A stretch of DNA of 64,000 nucleotides, from assembly GCA_905221605.1 (NCBI GenBank), contig CAJNDS010000768.1:1-64000 (forward strand), in the 5' to 3' direction. Within the stretch, counting starts at the first letter, position 1. Each line of letters begins with the position of its first letter. The notes under the pieces were generated by a model. The model saw only the letters and a program-made list of their open reading frames with translations, had not been told where the DNA came from and searched no databases. This DNA is from Symbiodinium natans. Lineage: Eukaryota; Sar; Dinophyceae; Suessiales; Symbiodiniaceae. Shown one piece after another: positions 22,445 through 35,131 of this stretch. Made by a program: the position numbers and the translations under genes.

Positions 22445-22502
22445 GTTTAGGGTTTAGGATTCAGGGGTTTTTGCAGGAGTTTAGAGTTTAGGGATGTTTA
22501 GG
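22445..22502 (+). repeat. Degenerate TTTAGGG array
   Basis: Two blocks of GTTTAGGGTTTAGGATTCAG type separated by TTGCAGGAG, which itself occurs twice: a decayed, partly duplicated array. Confidence 0.75.
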
Positions 22503-22766
22503 GCCAATGAGGGCCTAGAAGCTAAACCTCTTTTGCAAGGCTTTGGGGCGGCTACAGGCTCCAGTTGCAGGCGCCTGAGCCTTCAGCAGCAGAAAGTGTG
22601 CTTGACGGCATGTGCGCCCTGGACATTGCACCCTTCCTCCGACATCGGACAAACTTGAAACATTTGAAAGCCGGCTTTCCGCCAAGTCTAGAAACAAATC
22701 TGATCTCCTGGCCGCCTTGAGCTTCAACACAGGTACCCGGAAATCGTCCGAATCTCCGAAAGCCCG

Positions 22767-22841
22767 AAACCCTAAGCCCTCTAAATCCTCAACCCTAAGC
22801 CCTAAAACCCTAAGCCCTCTAACTCCTCAACCCTAAACCCA
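22767..22841 (-). repeat. Degenerate CCCTAAA array
   Basis: A block CCCTAAGCCCTCTAA.TCCTCAA is repeated twice with variants, i.e. a higher-order repeat derived from the heptamer. Confidence 0.75.
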
Positions 22842-25800
22842 TTTTCCAGTCATCCTAAGCCCCAGAGGGCCCGGCCCAACTAGGAAAGGGCTGAGAGCAT
22901 TGGAGCGCTTCCACAAAGGCCTCTGACAGCTGGACGTAGTGAAGGCTTGACACACTTCTTGCGCAGTCTACAAGTTTTCTTCGGTCACGGTGGGTGACTT
23001 CGGTGCCAACGTTGCTGACCATTGGAGATTTGATTTAGAAGAACCCAACGACTTTCACTACCAGTTTTTGACGTCTGAAGCTAGCTTCCGCTTCACGGGG
23101 CAGTCTTGCATTGTCAGCTCCCGGCGTGGAATCGTTAAACGTGGAATGCGTTTCACTGCTGTTTGGGACCCTGAACGAAACGATACCACAACCTCAAGCA
23201 ACTTCGTGGAGCCCTTGCCTCCATGTTCTGCAACCTTACAGTCCGGTATTTGTGCCCAAAATGTTCACGTGTCGATCCTAAACCGATATTTTCATCCTGA
23301 CCCGTCAACCTGACCCGTCAACCTGCGCGAAGTGGATGCAGTTGCGGCTGACAGGATGGTACCTGCAAGGCATTGGGCATTTCCGGAAAAATTGAGAGGA
23401 ATCTGAAATCTTGTGAAGCGCTCTGGTTAGCTTTCCTCTAAATCCAGTCTTCTGGCTTAGTCAATCTTGGGATTGGCTTAGGACTTGAGACTTCGAGCCG
23501 CCGAGCACACTTCTGTCCATGAGAGAGCAAAGAGTCAAACAGGATCGAAAGATATCCTTAACGCCTAGGGACGGGAAGCGGGCTTGAACAATGGCGGGTT
23601 GTTGGGCATTCTTGCCGGTTTTTTTTTGCTGACTCGGTGCTGGGAAGCTATAAATCCCACTAAGGAAAGGTAGGTACAAGTTGCAAGGTACGCTGACGCT
23701 CGGCAGGAGGGATTGTTCAGCAACAGGCGTTCCCATCCGTCGCTTTTTACGTGGCTAGGGAAATCCATCTCAAATCGCGCCGACCGCCAAGATAATGACA
23801 CAAGGGCTTCGGATAAACTTGGCATCACTGACAGCCAAGATCAAATGGTCATTGAAGGCCGGCAGATGTTCCGCTCTGACAACAACCTTGGCCTTTTGAC
23901 ATGTTCTCAGTTCTCAATTTCCCCGATGCAAGAACCTTTTGCCGCACACAAGCTGCAAATGGCGCACGAACTTGCCGGCCAGTGATCTACGAGTTGCCCG
24001 AGGACCTCGTCGTGCAGCATGCATGGGTCGAGAATTGCGTTGAACTGCACGAACGTACTCATGATGTTGCACTTCCTGACCTAGGACTAGACAGCAGGAG
24101 AAGCAATCCACTCTCATTCCGAAGTCCAGTATCATTTGCTCGTTCTGCGAAACCGAACTCACTCAGTTCAACTCACCTTTTCAAGCCTGACGTTTCACCG
24201 TTGTGTAAACTTGTTTTCGTTCCTGCGGATTAAATGCCCCCTCCCCCCCTCCCCGGACCCCCTGCTCACTCCCCAAACACACTTCCGTGCTGCAAAAAAA
24301 CATCTCCGAGTCCCGAATGCCCCAGCGACTGGACTATTGCAACACAACATTCACTTCTTCCCAATCTTGACCAGCCACTGATATCAACAATCTTCGCCTG
24401 AAAGCTATACAGCAACTCCCGAATCTTGCAGCAGCTTGCAGAAACGTCAACATTGACCTACTTGCAGTCCAACTTCCCCAGCCCAAAAGTAAAGCAACTT
24501 CTCTCTTGGTATTAGAGGCGCTTCTTGACTTGGGATTTTGCAGAATGCAGGATCAGGAATCATCCAATATCAGGCTGACACCAAAAGATTGAAGTTTGTT
24601 ACGCCAGGCCAAATCAAATACAGCCTACAGCTTTTTCTCATCGAAAGCAAAACCGCGTCAAAACATGGAACTTACGAGCCTATGCATCGAATTGCGTTCC
24701 GAAAAACCGCGCCCGAAAACAGAGTTTACAGGCACCGTCGCCGTGTTGTAGTCGCACTGCTGACAGCGTGCTGAGCACGCGGCACTTCGAATCTGCATGT
24801 CAGTCAGCTCCGATCGGCCCAAACATATAGACTCACTGTAGACGTGGACCTGGCTGTTGAGATGAAGACTCCCGACATGCCAAAGATAGTGCGTAATTAC
24901 AGGATACCAAGCTGTTCACCGTCCAGCTCCTGCTTAAACACGAGGGTTTCGAACGCCATCATGCATACTGCCAGCAGTGCTTGGACGACATGAGCAACCC
25001 GAAAAATTAAGTATATGGACGTCGACTCCATGTCCAATACAGTCGGTATGTAAGCAGCTCAATAGCTACCGGTAGGAACACAGCTCGTAATAATTGTAGT
25101 GTTTGGAATGGTGACTCTCTTTGGGAAACCTCGGTACCAGTCAAGTCAAGGATAACACACACCAAACATGTCGAACCCAACGCTGCAAAGAAACCATCAC
25201 ACGGAAGATCTGACCTCACGCAGGCTAAGCCATCCCAAATGGGAGCGTGTTGCTGTTCCTGGAAGTGGTCCCATGACTGGTGTCTGCAACATTCTGCAAA
25301 GCACAGTTAACTCAACACCAGAACTGCCTTACCTACAACAAGTAGGCTCTGCATTGACACAAGCATGCAAGCCACAACTGGCAAAATGCAACGTCGGAAG
25401 AACACAATTGCGACGTGACGTCGACCCACGCGGTTTCGGCTTCGACAGTGCCAATGACCAATGGTTCGCGATGAGCAGCGCAGCTTTCACCGCAATCTTT
25501 GAAGGCTTTAGAGCCTTGGAAATTCTGAGCTCCAGGACCAGAAGTGAACAAACAACAGCTAACTCTTGGCTGAGAACTGTTGTTTTTGGACAATCTGGCT
25601 GTGTTGCCTGGAAGGTCGGACATGGTCGGACTGTTCGAGAATTCATGGAAACACAGAGAATGCTTCTCAAGCCTTAATAGACTGATAATACTTTTGAAAA
25701 CAATAGTTCTCATATTCATAATGCTATTAATAATAATATTAATAATGATAATACCATGCCAAACTCTACAAGTGTGTAGCGTTTGCAGTGTCCACAGATT

Positions 25801-27773
25801 GGTCCCCACGACTCGGGCCCGCTATGGCCTTGACTCTACCTGCTTGTTGCTGTGCTGCACATCGTCTCACCCAGTGACGTACAGGCCAGTCTGAGTCTTG
25901 CATGACACATGACATACTAGTTTTGATACTGGTAGCCCTGACGTTATCGTTCCAAAATCGCATCGAACGACAATCCCTTTGGAAGACCAACACTGCTCGC
26001 AAACCCTCCAGACCTCTACACTCAGTCCATGTCATGAGAACTACAGGAACTTTCACGAAGGAACAACACAAACCATGTGGCACAAACCCTGCAGATTCCT
26101 ACAAACTGTACCAGCGAGTACCTTCAAGTTCCTGCCTGATGTGCTCGTGGCCTCATCCAGACGATGCCCGATTCTGCGCACACAAGCCATTGGCGATATG
26201 AGGGGATGGACTTTGGGGCAAGGCCCTTCAGTGTGGAATTTGCTTGATAATATACAAGAACTCATCATATACAATAAGAAAGGTGCGAAAAACAGCCATA
26301 CGCAATCATGTGCACATAAACATCCCGGTACACGGCTCGCCACAGCCTTCCGAGTCAGAGGAATGAGGCTCTGACGAGGGAGAGGGGCCTTTTGCTCTTT
26401 GCGAAGACCGGAGGGACATTTCTCGCTTCGAAAAAGATTCTGATTGAGAGCGACGGGAGCACTACTTGCTTTTCTTGTTCAGAAATGGGTTGCTGCATTT
26501 GTCTCTTGGGCTCTCATTTCTGATTTCTGATAAAGGCAGGACTGCCGGTTCGAGCACTGCGAAATGCCCTCAACCTAATCGTCTTTCCCATAGCGTTGCC
26601 ACACTGGCTGCGGAAAAAGTAAGCACATTTGTGGAAAAAATGTGAAATAATAATTTTAACGAGTGCTACAAGCCTAGGTAACATACAATGCACAAATGTT
26701 TCATCTACACGAATCTACACATATCTAGAGTTTTACTCTGTTTTCCTGGGTGGTTCGCGTTTGAAGGTGGGAAAAGCTGACAGGGCCTTCTCTAGCTCGA
26801 AATCGAATGTCTGCCAGGATATGGGAGTTCTGTAACATTCCTTCTTTTGGTTGGAGGCTTGAGTCCTATGACGAGGTTAGCCATGCTCGACCCCCCTCGC
26901 TTTTGTGTTAATTTGAAACCTACGAACCCTTTCCAAAACCTTTGCAAATGGGGTGGGGGTTTGGGGCAGGGGGGGGGGGGATTGGGATTGGGGGAGGGGG
27001 GGAGCGGAGGCTGGGGCTACCCCCATCCACCAGGCTGTTTTTTAGCCGTATGCGTGGCTCCATCGTAGGGTATTCATCATCTGGGTCTTGGGTTGGGGTC
27101 TTCTTGGTGGAGTGGAGGTTGAGGTATAGGTTGTTATGGTTTGGGTGCTAGGTTTCAACTATCGATCCGGTGGAGGTCCTTCACGTGAGCGCTCAGGTTT
27201 GCTGCAAACTGTACACCCTATAACCTGCACACGCCTCAAATGCTTCAAGCCTTCAGCCAGACCAGTTGATGCTTGCTATGTTGGCGTGCATGTGGAATCC
27301 CCAGAGTCCCCAGAGCCCAAGCCAACCTGAATCCCCGAAGGATGTGCAGCAGTGAAGCCTTCAGTGTCACTCCAGCGGAAGTACCACTCGTCACCGAGAA
27401 CCTCACAGTGATCCGACCCTGGTCTCAGTGACAGGTCTTGGACTTTGTGAGAGGTTCTGACACATTAAAGTTTCAAACGGGTACAGGACTTCTTTGCTGC
27501 TCTTCATGCCACTCGCAACTCGTCGCATCGAATCGTGGAAATAGCTGGCCAGCTGGACATGGTGGGGTGCAAACAACTGACGACTGCCGCAACACTCTCT
27601 AGGTGAGCGATTACTAGTCAGTGGAAGTTTTATGGGCCACACAGAATGAAAAGATTCCAAGATCTTTTGAGTGTTCGAACCTGCGCACCCCTGTTAGCAC
27701 ACCAGCTGAAAAACGCCGAGACGTCTACAAGAAGCGTGGGCGGGGAATGTATGGGAATGTTCAACACCAGAAC
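22842..27773. other. Longest repeat-poor, gene-free stretch (4.9 kb)
   Basis: No telomere-type array or hairpin element. Open frames include 107 codons (22990-23313) and 169 codons (25168-25677), both plus strand, without domains I recognise. An AAT-rich patch lies at 25714-25755 and a G-rich tract at 26949-27010. If spliced genes exist in the window, this is one place to look, but I cannot support exons. Confidence 0.4.
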
Positions 27774-27878
27774 TTAGTTGTCCACCAGTAACCTGGGGGA
27801 ACTCAAGGTTAACCTTTGGGACTCTAAGGGGATTACATTACCCCAAAAAAAGTCAAAGGCTACCTGCTCTACTACTAG
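27774..27878 (+). mobile_element. HP-E hairpin element, copy 2
   Basis: CTTAGTTGTCCACCAGTAAC start, AAGGTTAACCTTTGGG, GGGGATTACATTACCCC centre and a GGCTACCTGCTCTACTACTA end, aligned with copy 1 at 13867. The terminal CTACTACT is not expanded here. Confidence 0.75.
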
Positions 27879-28253
27879 GAGAACCTTGACATGGCAGCTG
27901 ACGTCTTCAAAACAGAAGTCAGGACCGCTGCAGGTCTCGGAATGGCCACCCCTTCTCTTGCCCTGAATTTCAAGCTCGACCTGCAGAATTCCCACGAAAG
28001 CATGGCGCGATATGCCAAAGGTAAAACAGCAAGCAGGCCCTCTCCTCAACGCCGACGTGGTAGGCACCAATCCCCATGGAGCGCAGCACAGCCGTATTTA
28101 GCATGGCCTGGGTTTGTGGTGTTTGGGAATCAACTGGTTGGAGCTTTCGGGGCAATGTTTTCCGTATCTGCCAGCTGCACTACTGTAGGTCTAGTCAATC
28201 TGGGCTGTTTGCGTGGCTCCTCCCGGCCTTAACTGAACCTCTGCCCCACCGAA
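27879..28253. other. Gene-free unique sequence
   Basis: Nothing recognised beyond overlapping frames of at most 113 codons. Confidence 0.4.
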
Positions 28254-28328
28254 TCCTAAACCGTAAACCCCCTAAACCCCCTAAACCCCCTATATAAACC
28301 CCCTGAACCCTAAACCCTAAACCCTAAT
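28254..28328 (-). repeat. CCCTAAA array with an 8-bp CCCCTAAA variant
   Basis: Starts as AAACCCCCT units of 8 bp and ends as perfect CCCTAAA heptamers. Confidence 0.88.
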
Positions 28329-28421
28329 CTTGCCACGTTTGGCGCTGACAGGGTCTCGGGACCTCTTTGAGGCTGGAGCTTGAGGCCTGGTGCTCTAAAA
28401 ACAAAACTCTGAACCACTCCA

Positions 28422-28489
28422 GGGTTTAGGGTTTAGGGTTTAGGGTTTAGGGTTAGGGGTTAGGGTTTAGGGTTTAGGGTTTAGGGTTC
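28422..28489 (+). repeat. Interstitial TTTAGGG array, about 9 units
   Basis: Opposite orientation to the array 94 bp to its left, so the pair is arranged head to head. Confidence 0.93.
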
Positions 28490-29252
28490 ACTCCTGGACC
28501 CAAAAAAGCCCTTGAGCTCGCACACCTTAACCGCAACCTCCACGCGTCATGCTTCAGGCTACTTGCCACGGGAATCGCAGCCAAGAGCAGGAAAAGCCCG
28601 AATATTCCCCACAGCCCTTGGCCCCACGAAAGTTCACTAAAGACCCCTCGCCGGTGGGGGGGGCCCCCAGATGTCTCTTGAGTTCTGCCGCGCGGCCGTC
28701 AACTGCCCCAAGTCATAGACATGAAGCCAGATCTCTTGGGATTTGCTGGGACGGCCTCACGCAAGAGAGCTGTGGAGAGGAACGGTCGGGAGATGTCGGC
28801 TTGGGGCTGGAGATGGAGCGTTGTGGGATTCAGGGGCTTATTGGGTTGAGGGGTTCTGGAACCGCAGGTTGAAGTTGTCGAAAAACACGTAGTGCATATG
28901 CTTTGTGTCGATGCGCACGCAAAGACAAAAGCATGCACCACCTCGCAAAAAACACACGGCCACATGCTGCAGCCTGCAGGCAACACACGATCCCAAATCT
29001 ACACGATCCGCGTCTATCACCTTGCCCATGCATTGGGTCACCTCAAGAGCAAGAGCCCGCTGCAAGCTCATCCGAGCATCATGCAGTGCAAGTAGCCGTG
29101 GACACCCCGCTCTGTGTAAAATGTCCCGCTCGTGGCATGAACCGTGTGTTCAAAAGCCCGGCCTAAGGCTTAAGGCCTGAGCCTTACATTGCAGTCATCA
29201 CTGTCAATTCGTTTCATTAGAACTCAACCAGATATGGGCATGTCCCAAAATC
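28490..29252. other. Gene-free unique sequence
   Basis: A G run at 28656-28664; no supported gene. Confidence 0.4.
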
Positions 29253-29342
29253 GGGTTACCCCTAATATAGCCCAAACCTCAATAATCCTAATTATAGGAA
29301 CCCCCCGCCCCAAAAAGGGAACCCCTATTTTCGGAAACCCCC
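29253..29342 (+). mobile_element. HP-A element, copy 4 (diverged)
   Basis: Order of motifs kept: GGGTTACCCCTAATATAGCC, TCCTAATTATAGGAACCCCC, then TTTTCGGAAACCCCC. Left end shortened; no matching flanks. Confidence 0.65.
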
Positions 29343-30002
29343 GTATAAGGAAGGCCAACTCCTCCTCCTAGGCAAAGAGATTCATAGATTCACTGCCCTC
29401 CAAGAGCCCCCGTGCACCGAAACGATCGATGAAGTACAAGCCCATGACCACTAAGCCATCCAGAACCTAACCCCTCAGGCACGGCCAAAGGACCTAAACC
29501 CGAAAGCCCTCAAGCAAGCTCGGTGGACCTGAGCTGACAGGCTCGGGCGCTTCGTCCTGGCACAAGGAAAGCGCATGAAACTGACAGGCCTCTTCTAAAG
29601 TACGAATCGCACTATGGATCTGGAAAGGATTCATCTGGCAAGGGATTTCTACTCATGGCGCGAATGTGCTTTCAAGCAAGCTTTGCTCAGCTTAACAACG
29701 GGGGGGGAGGGGGGGGGGAGTTCAGGGCCTCATCCAGAAGTCCGAACCCCCACCCGTCCAAAACAGAACAACTGAACTTCACCTTCCTTCTCCCGACTCT
29801 TGCACTGGACATACTTGCACGAGACGACAAAGACTATCATGAGAGAATCTCTTGTTCATCGAAACGGAGGGCCGACATGAAAAAAACCTGTAGGGCCAAA
29901 GAACAAAACACTTAAAGCCCCTCCAAATCCTCAACTTCAAAACACTTCACCCTTAAGTCGCCACCGTCTTGCCGCTTCATGGTCCAGATAGTTAATAACT
30001 GT
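29343..30002. other. Gene-free stretch
   Basis: A G-rich patch at 29700-29720; otherwise nothing. Confidence 0.4.
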
Positions 30003-30266
30003 GTGCTGTGTTGCGTTGCGTTGCGTTGTGTTTGTTGGTGTTGCGTGTGTTGGTGTTGCGTGTTGCGTGTTGCGTGTTGCGCGTTGCGCGTTGCGCGTTG
30101 CGCGTTGCGCGTTGCGCGTTGCGCGTTGCGCGTTGCGCGTTGCGCGTTGCGCGTTGCGCGTTGCGCGTTGCTCGTTGCTCGTTGCTCGTTGGTCTGCTTG
30201 TCTGCGTGTGTCTGCGTGTGTCTGCGTGTCTCTGCGTGTCTCTGTGTGTGTGCGCGCGTGTGCGTG
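30003..30266 (+). repeat. (GTTGCGC)n minisatellite and derivatives
   Basis: About 16 perfect 7-bp GTTGCGC units around 30078-30170. GTTGCGT units flank to the left; GTTGCTC, TCTGCGTG and TGTGCG units lie to the right. All six frames stay open because the unit lacks stops, giving spurious frames of 98-137 codons. Confidence 0.95.
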
Positions 30267-30545
30267 CGTGCTGTGTCCAACCCCCCAATCCCCCAAATCA
30301 CAAACCCCTGCCCCGTGAAAATACCCGTCGCCCAGCATCGAACAATGCACTCACGTGCTTGAGCTCTGTTTGTTGAGCACGACTGGCTTGGGTGGCCAAT
30401 GTGCCCTTTTGGATGTCTGCGCTTGTCCGTTCTCTCACTTGGTGAGGCTCTGGAGAGCTCTCGAGAAAAACCACACTATCAGGCTTCGGGTCTTTTGCCA
30501 CTTAGGCTTCAGACCGACAGCTAGTTAGGTTAGATAATGGATTGG

Positions 30546-30631
30546 GGTTTAGGGTTTAGGGTTTAGGGTTTAGAGTTTAGGTTTTAGGGTTTTGGGTTTA
30601 GGTTTTAGGGTTTTGGGTTAGGGTTTAGGGG
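30546..30631 (+). repeat. Degenerate TTTAGGG array
   Basis: Four perfect units, then TTTAGGTTTTAGGGTTTTGGG repeated: a higher-order variant. Confidence 0.88.
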
Positions 30632-30768
30632 GTCGTCTAAGGCTTTTGAATGTGGAGCCGGCTCGAGGGTCGGCATGGTTCGGGGAGGCCGCATGGCCGC
30701 GACAAGCTACCGACTGCCAAGTCGCCTAGTTCCTGGTTACCCATTTAGCCTAGCTTGATTATGTTGTA

Positions 30769-30816
30769 CCTAAACCCTAAACCCTAAACCCAAAACCCCA
30801 AAACCCTAAACCCTAA
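30769..30816 (-). repeat. Short CCCTAAA array with CCCCAAAA variants
   Basis: About 6 units, opposite orientation to the array at 30546. Confidence 0.85.
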
Positions 30817-32111
30817 GTTGTTTGGGCTTCAAGCGGCTTGAGTGGTGCGCAGGGTCCTTGGGCACCACCTCACCCTTCACTTCGCTGCGGAAGTCAACTT
30901 CCAACTCCTCTGCCAGTCTCCACGTGCCGAACTGAATCTTTCAATTTCTGCAAGCAATCAAGGTTTCTTTATGCTGCTCAGGAGCCAAAAGTGCTCTTCT
31001 ATCTTCAACTTGAAGTCTTTAAGCACTCGCGAAGCCCTTGGCATCTCCTCGTATTCCATTTGAGCCCTGGCGACAGGACATGTTGGACCGGTCTTCTGGG
31101 TTTTTTGATCAATTGCGGTCAATTGCAGGCTCTGTGAAATGCATGAAGACTGAGAGTGCACTAGTTTGCGAAGCGTGCGCGCGCTCTTGCGAGGCGCGTG
31201 CTCCAAAAAGCCACCTGCCGCCGAAGCACGATACGTAAGTGATTGAGGTGCTGTGAAAGTGCGGGAAAGTGTGGCAGGCACAGCGAGGGGAGCCCCAGCA
31301 AGCCCCCCAGACTCCAGATGCCACCGGAACGCACGACGACTCTACCAAAATGATGCGAAGTTGCATCAAATATTGTACGCAGTCAAACCGTAAGACCACA
31401 CGGCGAAGTGAAAACGTGCAAATTCACCGCGCTTGCCACACTCTTCTACCATTCTACAGCTTTGCATTTTGTCAAGCACTTGTCGGCAGCAATTCCATCA
31501 GCATTGTCGTTGTGTTTCTCTGGGAGCCAGGTGATTATTATGCAGCCAATCTTACTGCGTCTTCTCCTCCTCATTGTCATCATTGTCACCACGTTATGTT
31601 GGCGGGGGGGGCGGGGCGTGGGGAAGCCTATTTTTGACGTCCCGACAGAATTGTTTTAGCTGACTTCGACCCTCTTTAACGGTCCCGGGATTTCGGATGA
31701 GGTTATATAAGAGGGTGCAACATTACAGCCGAATGCATGCTTCTGTGTGCATTCATCCTGACAATCACAAGCCCAGGTGTCCCCACAGATGCAGGCACAC
31801 ACGACATGTGCCGCACAACTGCACGGCCTAGACTGCCAGGCATGCGCACGCGCGGCAGGAATTGCAGTGGAGGCAGCAGCCTATGAATCCTGCCAAGCCT
31901 CTGCTCTGCACCTTGCCTGTGGACTGCCGGGTGAGGAGTGCTCAGTGACTTTGCAACACTCATGGCAAACAGTGTCTAAAAGAGATGGTCGGGCAGGCTC
32001 AACCCACAAAACTGTCGACATCTGTCCCCTCATGTCTGAGCCGAAGGAGCCAAAGGCTGACGGAGGAACACAGCGGTGGCTGCCTTGCACGCGTGGAGTT
32101 GCAAGGTTCAG
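30817..32111. other. Gene-free unique sequence
   Basis: Open frames up to 122 codons; no motif recognised. Confidence 0.4.
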
Positions 32112-32160
32112 TTCTCCATGCTAGCAAGACAAGACTTTCTCCATGCTAGCAAGACAAGAC
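32112..32160. repeat. 25-bp tandem duplication
   Basis: TTCTCCATGCTAGCAAGACA plus AGAC, then the same again 25 bp on, without mismatch in the shared part. Confidence 0.9.
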
Positions 32161-32798
32161 CCCCCAATCTCATCACAAGATAGTCTACACCAAGACACGC
32201 AAAGCGTGGCAGAACCAAGCATACATGGGTTCGTCGAACGGTACACAGCATTGTCGAGTTCCACGCACATTCGGAAACAAGAGGAAACAAGGCGATCATA
32301 GACACATTGAGTTCAGGTTGCCGTGCAGTGTCAAGAGGGCCCCGTAAGCAGAATCTTATCATGAACCCTGGCGGTATTCCGCAATTAGTATACCCCAGTA
32401 CCCCAAATCCGCGCATCTTTTCAATCTTGCTTGGCGTGCGCAGGCTTCCAGGCACAAGCCTTGTGAGTTCAGATGTGTGCAAGGTGCATCTTATGCTAAG
32501 TTCCCGTAGGTGGCGAAAATTGGAGAAGGGCGATAGCAATTAGAATGAATGCAGCCTTTAGGGGTGTGGCAGGGAGATTGTCATCCCCAGACCCAGAATC
32601 ACCTAGTCTATTCGGCATTTGAAGTTTAGCAGGTGAGAAGTATAGCTACCTTACTTACAACCCTGCTGAAGTAACGTCGACTCACCAAGCAAGGGACCTT
32701 TTGCGTGGGTCCGCTGGAGCTCCCCTTGGGATGCGGTGCTGCTCCCCGCGTGAGCTGAAGATCTTGCATGGGTCTTACAAACTCTGACAAACCTATTT
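32161..32798. other. Gene-free unique sequence
   Basis: A 143-codon minus-strand frame (32108-32539) with no motif. Confidence 0.4.
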
Positions 32799-32916
32799 TG
32801 GGCATCTCTCAAAATAGGGCCTAAATAGGGGTACTCCTTTTCTACCCCAAGTAGAATATAGAATCCACTTTGGGTGATCCCCAAAAGAGGTACCAATTTT
32901 CGGAAACCCCCCCCCC
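32799..32916 (+). mobile_element. HP-A-like element, diverged copy
   Basis: Only the right end is clear (AATTTTCGGAAACCCCC). The left end (GGGCATCTCTCAAAATAGGG) is a weak match. ATTT occurs at both edges (32794-32797 and 32917-32920), consistent with a 4-bp A/T duplication. Confidence 0.45.
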
Positions 32917-33079
32917 ATTTAAAGCACATTTTCGGCCACACAGATATCCTGGGACTCCTGACATCTTCTGCCCTACAGTAGGCGGAATGCCTTAAGCCAA
33001 GGCGTAGAGACAGAGCGTGGAGCCATCCCGCAGGAAGAGGAGAACACGCATGCACAACCCCTGGTCTCTGTCTAAAGCA

Positions 33080-33213
33080 CCCTAAACCCCCTAAACCCCC
33101 TAAACCCGAAACCCTAGGCCCTAGGCCCTAGGCCCTAGGCCCTAGGCCCTAAACCCTAAACCCTAAACCCTAAACCCTAAACCCTAAACCCTAAACCCTA
33201 AACCCTAAACCCT
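33080..33213 (-). repeat. Compound array: CCCCTAAA, CCCTAGG and CCCTAAA blocks
   Basis: CCCCCTAAA units, then about five CCCTAGG units (33112-33149), then nine CCCTAAA units. The CCCTAGG block is a separate variant expansion inside one array. Confidence 0.95.
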
Positions 33214-34572
33214 GCCCAGGCAGAGGGCTCGGGGGCAAAATAAGCAGGTGAACCAGTTCGGGGAAGTTCCAAGGAAACTCGGTTCGAGGTCTAAAAGGTG
33301 CAACTTCAATGTGAAGGATCTGCAAAAAGGAGCATCAAAAGCCCAACAATCCAAACACTCCCAGCGCCTTCTCTTGCAGAGAACAGGGATTCCCAGAGCG
33401 TAGGGCGATGGGACGGCAGTCGGTTGGGTCGGTTGAAGGTAACTTGCTGTCGATCGGAGGGGGCTACTCCTAACTAGTCTCGACGCCCAATCAACTCGCA
33501 ACCCCCGCAACATCCCGCAACCTTAACCTGAAGATGCCTGAAGCCCCCCCCCAAACAAAAAATTGTGGAAATCGCGCCATCCCAAGAGAGGGTGCTACTT
33601 CAAGATAAACCCAGATGCCTTCGACACGCTCGCCAAATGTGCTGGCGATTCCGGGGAACGGAGGTCCCCCGGCGGCCTACTTGCACTGGATACTAAATCT
33701 GCGCTCCCCTTCCCGAGTCGAAGATGAAACTAAGACACTAAGACTGATGCTCGTCTCGATTCAGATTCAAGGGTTCTGATTTAGCATCAACTGATACTGG
33801 GGTGCAAACCCAGACGTTGAAAACTTGCACCAATGGCAGTGGCTCTAAAGTTTGACACTGATCGACGCAAATCCTTGTGCATGTGCTGGACGCCTGGACA
33901 CACCCCAAATTCCCAAACTACACACACAGCTCGTCCATGCTGCGGCGGGGCTAGACTTGCAGGTGTGGATCCAGCATTCTCATACCCTCCAACTCGAAGC
34001 AGCATTTCGTTCAGGGATGGCCCAGGCATGCCAGCAACGATTCATTAATGGCAAAAGAGTGCCTTCATGGCCAGTGAGCCACGTACCAGCAAGCATTGCC
34101 TTGAGTGCTTCTGTCGGTATTGCGTCTTTCGGCAGGTTTAGCGTCTGCTTGCTCTCGACTGTGCCGATTTACACATCTCCATGCTCAAGGAACAAAACTT
34201 CAACATCTCATGAAACTGCGGCGGGAGCCGTCCGCCAGAAGCACTGAGGAAAGCTTGTGTTGAGCTGCGGCACTGTTGACTAATGAGAGTTGGCCAGTCG
34301 CTCTGGCAGAAACGTCCCACAGATTGCTCGTAATATTGTGGTGCGGGTTCTTGGGACAGAGACCCGCTCCAAGTTTTAAAGGGATTGCCACGACCATGGG
34401 AGTTGTGTGCTCAGCAACATGATTGCGAGTCGCATGGACAAAGTGCACTTCGGAAACAGGAACCACAACAACTGCATCGCGCCCCGACCCCAGACCTTAG
34501 GTGAGAGGTCGCTGTGGCCGTAGAAGTGAGGAAGCCATCACTGCTGTGTGCATAGGGAGCCTTGGCATGAAA
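33214..34572. other. Gene-free unique sequence
   Basis: Overlapping frames of up to 131 codons (33852-34247 plus); nothing recognised. Confidence 0.4.
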
Positions 34573-34606
34573 TAGGGTTTAGGGTTTAGGGTTTAGGGTT
34601 TAGGGA
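34573..34606 (+). repeat. Interstitial TTTAGGG array, about 5 units
   Basis: Perfect heptamers. Confidence 0.92.
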
Positions 34607-35043
34607 GTATTGCAACATGGACATACATGGACTGGACTGTTCTCAGAACCAGACGAACCCAAAGCGCCCGCAAGCACAGCCACTCCCCAAACATCCCAAC
34701 AGAAATGATCATGCAAGGCACAGCAGACTGATTGTCGCCCGGCCGGCCCGCCTAACAAATTCGGAACATCGAAGCTATGAGGCTACAAGGCAGTTTGAGA
34801 GAGGAGGCTTGTGCATTGTCTGTGCTTTGCGCACCGTTTGCTCACAACTGAGGCTTTCATATTTCAGCACGCGTGCTTCCTGAGCAGATTCGAACCCGCA
34901 AACTTTTGGGCCTCGTCTTCTACCCCCCAAACACTTCGCAACACCACGCGACGGCCTGCAGAAGGATGACGGGGCCTGTCCAGGAGATGCTCTCTGCGAC
35001 GCTCTCATTCTTTGAGGGGCAAGAAAGATGGGTTCGGCGCGTT

Positions 35044-35131
35044 GTAGGGTGTAGGGTGTAGGGTGTGGGGTGTAGGGTTTAGGGTTTAGGGTTTAGGGCG
35101 TATAATAGGGTGTAGGGTTTAGGGTGTTAGG
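35044..35131 (+). repeat. TGTAGGG/TTTAGGG mixed array
   Basis: Four TGTAGGG-type units followed by TTTAGGG units, with an interruption (GCGTATAATA) near 35099. Confidence 0.9.

Noticed and set aside
25168-25677. 169-codon plus-strand open frame as an exon
   Set aside because: No family recognised and no clear splice context; left as a place to look only.
29912-30376. Several 98-137-codon frames with Ala-Thr-Arg-Asn or Val-Ala-Arg-Cys repeats
   Set aside because: Produced by the stop-free GTTGCGC minisatellite on both strands.
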